From contig JAFOYD010000134.1 in NCBI GenBank assembly GCA_017391545.1, forward strand, positions 1-9,455: a stretch of 9,455 nt of DNA, read 5' to 3'. Below, piece by piece: positions 6,341 to 9,455 of this stretch. The stretch is from Lachnospiraceae bacterium (GTDB lineage: Bacteria; Bacillota; Clostridia; Lachnospirales; Lachnospiraceae). Under the pieces are notes generated by a model. The model was given only the letters and a program-made list of their open reading frames with translations, ran no database searches and was not told the origin of the DNA. The stretch's first letter is position 1, and every line of letters begins with the position of its first letter. Both the position numbers and the translations under genes were made by a program.

Positions 6341-6359
6341 TGTAAAAGGAGGATTTAAA

Positions 6360-6575
6360 ATGGAAGAAATCAAAACAAAGTACGGTGAGTATCTCATACC
6401 GGCATTATGCCTTGTGACCGGAATCCTGATCGGATTTTTGCTGTCACCTGTAAAAAGTGGCAAAATAACAGTTTTCAGCAACAATATGATTGGCTCAAAG
6501 AACGGAAGCAAGAATCGCGCTGCTGATATGCTTATGGGTGGTCAGAAGTACGAGAGTCCCAAGGAAGACAAATAA
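6360..6575 (+). CDS. Small single-pass membrane protein in the thrS operon
   Basis: This predicted protein has 71 residues, with one hydrophobic segment at about 11-31 (LIPALCLVTGILIGFLLSP) after a short charged N-terminus and a basic, Gly/Ser/Asn-rich tail. The GxLxGxLLSPxxSG pattern is loosely like YtxH-type small membrane proteins, but I would not assign it to that family with confidence. AAGGAGG (6346-6352) is 7 nt before ATG 6360; an in-frame ATG at 6324 lies inside the T-box terminator stem and is rejected. It is the first gene after the T-box and ends 35 nt before thrS, so it is under threonine-tRNA control. Its function is unknown. It could be a real gene or a conserved spacer ORF; the excellent ribosome binding site favours a real gene. 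Confidence 0.72.
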   Translation: MEEIKTKYGEYLIPALCLVTGILIGFLLSPVKSGKITVFSNNMIGSKNGSKNRAADMLMGGQKYESPKEDK

Positions 6576-6610
6576 AGGAATGACATAACGAATAAAAGGA
6601 GAGAATAAAA

Positions 6611-8578
6611 ATGAAAATCACATTGAAGGATGGCTCCGTAAAGGAGTATAGTGAAGCAAAATCAATTATTGAGATCGCAAAGGATATCAGCGAAGGTCTC
6701 GCCCGTGTGGCATGCGCCGGCGAAGTTGACGGTGAACTGGTGGATTTAAGAACAGTTATTGAGAAGGACTGTGAACTCAACATCGTTACAGCGACAGATC
6801 CAAAGGCGCTTTATGTCATCAGACACACTGCATCTCATGTACTTGCAGAGGCTGTAAAACGTCTCTTCCCAAATGCAAAAGTTACCATTGGACCTGCTAT
6901 TGATGACGGCTTTTACTATGATTTTGACGCAGAGCCGTTTTCAAGGGAAGATCTGGATAAAATCGAGGCAGAAATGAAAAAAATCATTAAGGAAGGACAT
7001 GAAATTACCAGATTTACCCTTCCAAGAGCAGAAGCAATCAAGTTCATGGAGGAGAAGGGCGAGCCATTCAAGGTTGAGCTGATTCAGGATCTGCCGGAAG
7101 ATGCAGAAATCAGCTTCTACGATCAGGGCGGATTTGTCGATTTGTGTGCAGGACCGCATCTTATGAGCACAAAAGGCGTAAAGGCATTTAAGCTGACATC
7201 TTCATCCATGGCTTATTGGAGAGGGGATTCCAACAAAGCACGTTTACAGCGTATCTATGGTACCGCATACAATAAAAAAGAGGAGCTTGCAGAGCATCTT
7301 GAGCGTATGGAGGATGCAAAGCGCCGTGATCACAACAAGCTTGGACGCGAGATGGAGCTTTTTACAACAGTAGATGTGATTGGTCAGGGACTTCCTTTAT
7401 TTACACCGAAGGGAACCAAAATGATCATGAAGCTCCAGAGATGGATTGAGGATCTCGAGGACAATGAATGGGGCTATGTCAGAACAAGGACACCGCTTAT
7501 GGCAAAGTCAGATCTTTACAAGATTTCAGGTCATTGGGATCATTATAAGGATGGCATGTTCGTACTTGGCGACGAGGAAGTTGACAAAGAAGTCTTTGCC
7601 TTAAGGCCTATGACATGTCCGTTCCAGTATTATGTATATAAGAATACACAGAAGTCATACCGTGACCTTCCTTATCGAATGAGTGAGACATCGACACTGT
7701 TTCGTGCAGAGGATTCCGGAGAGATGCATGGATTGACACGTGTGCGCCAGTTCACGATTACAGAAGGACATCTTGTCATCAGACCAGACCAGGCAGAAGC
7801 AGAGCTCAAGGGATGTCTTGACCTTGCATATTATGTCCTTCAGACACTTGGGCTTGAAAATGACGTTACCTACAGACTTTCTAAGTGGGATCCTGCGAAC
7901 AAGAAAAAGTATCTTGGCGATGACAATTACTGGAACAGCACACAGGATGCACTTCGTGAAGTGTTGAGAGAAAAGAATGTTTCCTTTGTTGAGGCAGAGG
8001 GTGAAGCAGCTTTCTATGGACCAAAGATTGATATTCAGGCAAAGAACGTGTATGGCAAAGAGGACACCATGATTACCATTCAGCTCGATTGTGCAATTGC
8101 GGAGAACTTCGATATGTACTACATTGATCAGAATGGAGATAAGGTAAGACCGTATATTATTCACAGAACATCTATGGGATGCTATGAGAGAACACTTGCA
8201 TGGTTAATCGAGAAGTACGCTGGTAAATTCCCTACATGGCTCTGCCCTGAACAGGTACGTGTACTTCCTATCTCAGATAAATATGAGGAATATGCACAGC
8301 AGGTTTGCAGGGAGCTTAAGAAAGCAGGCGTTGATGCTACGGTTGACAGCCGTTCAGAGAAGATTGGCTTCAAGATTCGTGAGGCAAGACTTGACAAGCT
8401 GCCATATATGCTGGTCGTTGGTCAGCAGGAGGAGGCAGATCACACCGTTTCTGTCAGAAGCCGTTTTGCAGGTGATGAGGGCGTGAAGTCATTAGACAGC
8501 TTTATTGCAGACATTACAGAGGAAATCAGAAACAAGACGATTCGTCAGGAAGTACAGGTAACAGAAGAAAATAAGTAG
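6611..8578 (+). CDS. thrS: Threonyl-tRNA synthetase
   Basis: This 655-residue class II aminoacyl-tRNA synthetase charges tRNA-Thr with threonine in the cytoplasm and is close in length to E. coli ThrRS (642). It contains an N-terminal TGS domain (1-61), an editing domain with H72/H76 (HTASH) and C179/H183 (CAGPH), a catalytic core and a C-terminal anticodon-binding domain (about 545-640). The zinc ligands C336, H387 and H518 are all present, as are motif 2 arginine R365 (FRAEDSG), RVRQF (377-381) and motif 3 R527 (CYERT). The core differs from E. coli at conserved spots: MTCPFQ replaces MNCPGH and FTITEGH replaces FTQDDAH, with E385 in place of the threonine-contacting Asp. AAAGGAG (6595-6601) lies 9 nt before the ATG. 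It is in the T-box operon and is followed, after two insertions, by infC, as in many bacteria. Confidence 0.96.
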   Translation: MKITLKDGSVKEYSEAKSIIEIAKDISEGLARVACAGEVDGELVDLRTVIEKDCELNIVTATDPKALYVIRHTASHVLAEAVKRLFPNAKVTIGPAIDDGFYYDFDAEPFSREDLDKIEAEMKKIIKEGHEITRFTLPRAEAIKFMEEKGEPFKVELIQDLPEDAEISFYDQGGFVDLCAGPHLMSTKGVKAFKLTSSSMAYWRGDSNKARLQRIYGTAYNKKEELAEHLERMEDAKRRDHNKLGREMELFTTVDVIGQGLPLFTPKGTKMIMKLQRWIEDLEDNEWGYVRTRTPLMAKSDLYKISGHWDHYKDGMFVLGDEEVDKEVFALRPMTCPFQYYVYKNTQKSYRDLPYRMSETSTLFRAEDSGEMHGLTRVRQFTITEGHLVIRPDQAEAELKGCLDLAYYVLQTLGLENDVTYRLSKWDPANKKKYLGDDNYWNSTQDALREVLREKNVSFVEAEGEAAFYGPKIDIQAKNVYGKEDTMITIQLDCAIAENFDMYYIDQNGDKVRPYIIHRTSMGCYERTLAWLIEKYAGKFPTWLCPEQVRVLPISDKYEEYAQQVCRELKKAGVDATVDSRSEKIGFKIREARLDKLPYMLVVGQQEEADHTVSVRSRFAGDEGVKSLDSFIADITEEIRNKTIRQEVQVTEENK

Positions 8579-8623
8579 TAATCGTATAAGAAAGGTTAAG
8601 TTCTGACATACTAATTTTAAGTT

Positions 8624-8773
8624 CATTTGTGGTTACTGTTCAGACAGGACTTAGCATTTACTGCTAAGTCCGTGAGAAAACGTAGCGCAAGCAGGTAAAA
8701 ATCCATTTGCGAAGCAAATTTTGCATGGATTTTTACTCGTTACTGGAACGGAGTGAACAGGAACCATTTGTGG
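8624..8773. repeat. Palindromic 132-bp insertion-like repeat with 9-bp flanking direct repeats
   Basis: Identical CATTTGTGG copies (8624-8632 and 8765-8773) bracket 132 bp (8633-8764). The terminal inverted repeats are TTACTGTTCA (8633-8642) and TGAACAGGAA (8754-8763), matching at 9 of 10. Inside are two perfect hairpins: GGACTTAGCA/TGCTAAGTCC (8647-8656 with 8662-8671) and TAAAAATCCAT/ATGGATTTTTA (8696-8706 with 8725-8735), the latter with a smaller nested palindrome at 8706-8724. No ORF is present. The structure resembles a MITE or other small palindromic intergenic repeat. The second hairpin with its A/T-tracts could also end transcription in either direction, which would serve thrS. Copy number in the genome is unknown. 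Confidence 0.65.
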
Positions 8774-8837
8774 ACTTAGTGATCAGACAAATCGTGTACT
8801 GTATTGATTTTCGGTGCACATGATTAAGGAGGTAGTT

Positions 8838-9152
8838 ATGTCAGATTTAACCTGTAAAGCAACAAGCTGTACCTACAATAAGGACTGTTACTGCTGTAAG
8901 GGAGATATCATGGTAGGGGGGAAGCACGCCTGTGATTGTCAGGACACCTGCTGTGAAAGCTTCCATAAAAGAAGTGGTGACAGCTTTACGAGTGCCGTGT
9001 CACACCCAAGCCAGACGATCAGCATTGACTGTGAGGCTGTGAAGTGTATTTACAATGTCAATTACCGCTGCAAGGCAGAGCATGTTGACATCAAGGGGAG
9101 TGAAGCCGCGACAAGCCGTGAAACATTATGTGCGACATTTCAAGAAAAATAA
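8838..9152 (+). CDS. Cysteine-rich protein with two DUF1540 domains
   Basis: This 104-residue soluble protein is made of two copies of a roughly 40-residue cysteine motif that I recognise as DUF1540 (function unknown, common in Clostridia). In copy 1 the cysteines are C6, C11, C19 and C39, and in copy 2 they are C65, C70, C78 and C98; the spacing is identical (5, 8, 20), and each last cysteine is followed by a Phe three residues on. Copy 1 carries five extra cysteines (C17, C20, C32, C34, C38), copy 2 none. Four conserved cysteines per unit suggest a bound metal ion or disulfides. ATG 8838 is chosen because AAGGAGG (8826-8832) is 5 nt upstream; an in-frame ATG at 8814 lacks a ribosome binding site. 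No clear promoter was found between the palindromic repeat and the gene. Confidence 0.85.
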   Translation: MSDLTCKATSCTYNKDCYCCKGDIMVGGKHACDCQDTCCESFHKRSGDSFTSAVSHPSQTISIDCEAVKCIYNVNYRCKAEHVDIKGSEAATSRETLCATFQEK

Positions 9153-9160
9153 AAAAGCTA

Positions 9161-9189
9161 TTGACAGAGAGCAGATACTATGGTAAAGT
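9161..9189 (+). promoter_or_regulatory. Sigma-A-type promoter for the infC leader
   Basis: A perfect TTGACA (9161-9166) is followed after 17 bp by TAAAGT (9184-9189, 4 of 6) with a TG at 9181-9182, giving an extended -10. The predicted start is near 9196, which leaves a leader of about 220 nt before infC. GATACT/AGTATC (9174-9179 with 9187-9192) forms a dyad over the -10. Confidence 0.62.
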
Positions 9190-9195
9190 ATCATT

Positions 9196-9418
9196 GTTTG
9201 AGGCAATTCAAACATCTACATTCAAGCAGAGTATCCACTCTCACCCTATGGCAATAGAGCTTATAGGCGTTAATAATTTTGAATTTTGTTCTGTCACGCA
9301 TGTATGATGTGTATGGTAGATGTGAAATGTAAAATTAAGTGGATAATCTTGCGATTATCCACTTTTTTTGTGGGTGTCATATATTTTCTTATGATTTTAT
9401 TTATGGAGGTGTAAGGTT
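9196..9418 (+). promoter_or_regulatory. Structured leader of the infC operon, probable L20-type autoregulatory leader
   Basis: About 220 nt without an ORF separate the promoter from infC. Visible pairings are GTTTGA/TCAAAC (9196-9212), AGAGT/ACTCT (9227-9231 with 9236-9240), a long-range ACATCTAC/GTAGATGT (9212-9219 with 9316-9323), and TATCCACT (9232-9239) with AGTGGATA (9338-9345). The last pairing uses the 5' arm of the downstream terminator and so acts as an antiterminator. In Bacillus the infC-rpmI-rplT operon is controlled by ribosomal protein L20 binding such a leader and promoting termination. Position and logic match, but I did not verify the L20-binding motif itself. Confidence 0.6.
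9337..9369 (+). terminator. Intrinsic terminator in the infC leader
   Basis: AAGTGGATAATC (9337-9348) and GATTATCCACTT (9353-9364) form a perfect 12-bp stem with a TTGC loop, ending in seven Ts (9363-9369). It lies 50 nt upstream of the infC start and downstream of the infC promoter, so it should be conditional. Confidence 0.88.
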
Positions 9419-9455
9419 ATTAGCGATTTAATGATTAACGAACAAATTAGAGACA
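9419..9455 (+). CDS. infC: Translation initiation factor IF-3, 5' end only, AUU start
   Basis: Only the first 12 codons lie in the window: ATT AGC GAT TTA ATG ATT AAC GAA CAA ATT AGA GAC, read as (M)SDLMINEQIRD. INEQIR is the hallmark N-terminal motif of IF-3, the factor that checks start-codon pairing on the 30S subunit. GGAGGTG (9405-9411) ends 7 nt before ATT 9419 but about 20 nt before the first ATG (9431), and an in-frame TGA at 9392-9394 leaves no ATG, GTG or TTG between them. The start is therefore inferred to be AUU, as in infC of E. coli and Bacillus, where it lets IF-3 limit its own synthesis. Placement after thrS agrees with the conserved thrS-infC-rpmI-rplT order. Confidence 0.82.
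   Translation, partial: MSDLMINEQIRD

Noticed and set aside
6324..6359. ATG 6324 as the start of the small membrane protein
   Set aside because: It is inside the 3' arm of the T-box terminator and has no ribosome binding site; ATG 6360 has an ideal one.
8624..8773. CRISPR array or partial array
   Set aside because: The repeats are inverted or a single direct pair; there is no regular repeat-spacer series and no cas gene.
9196..9369. 6S RNA or independent small RNA
   Set aside because: It lacks the long end-to-end duplex with a central bubble of 6S RNA. The position before infC and the competing antiterminator fit a regulatory leader better, though a terminated leader RNA will accumulate.

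Overview
The window looks like chromosomal DNA of a moderately low-GC Gram-positive anaerobe, most likely a member of the Lachnospiraceae (Clostridia). Three things suggest this: strong AAGGAGG-type ribosome binding sites, TTGACA/TATAAT-like promoters with 17-bp spacers, and a gene set typical of that family (T-box-controlled thrS, SEC-C protein, DUF1540 protein, Lsa-like ABC-F protein). All confidently called genes are on the + strand. No complete mobile element or CRISPR array is visible.

Layout. Positions 1-297 hold no gene I can support. A promoter at 298-326 leads into a two-gene operon: a beta-CASP metallo-beta-lactamase RNA-processing-type nuclease (380-1978) and a dihydrofolate reductase (1991-2482). 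A promoter with an overlapping dyad precedes a branched-chain aminotransferase, ilvE (2578-3600). Next is an independently promoted ABC-F ribosome-protection-type ATPase (3877-5403). Its leader of about 230 nt reads as a ribosome-controlled transcription attenuator: a three-residue leader ORF (Met-Arg-Arg-stop), a long antiterminator helix and a GCAA-loop terminator. A separately promoted SEC-C zinc-motif protein follows (5515-6030). A threonine T-box riboswitch (about 6074-6340, specifier ACU) then controls a small single-pass membrane protein (6360-6575) and threonyl-tRNA synthetase, thrS (6611-8578). A palindromic, possibly mobile, 132-bp repeat (8633-8764) lies between thrS and a tandem DUF1540 cysteine-rich protein (8838-9152). 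The window ends in a promoter, a structured leader with a perfect 12-bp terminator, and the first codons of infC (IF-3), which appears to start at AUU (9419).

How it fits together. The right half is a translation cluster: thrS followed by infC is a conserved neighbourhood, and rpmI and rplT are expected beyond the window edge. Three genes or operons are preceded by conditional transcription terminators that sense the state of translation: a stalled ribosome (ABC-F, inferred), uncharged tRNA-Thr (T-box, well supported), and probably free ribosomal protein L20 or similar (infC leader, inferred). The ABC-F attenuator is the most interesting system. All pairings were read by eye from complementary sequence; no folding program or database search was run.
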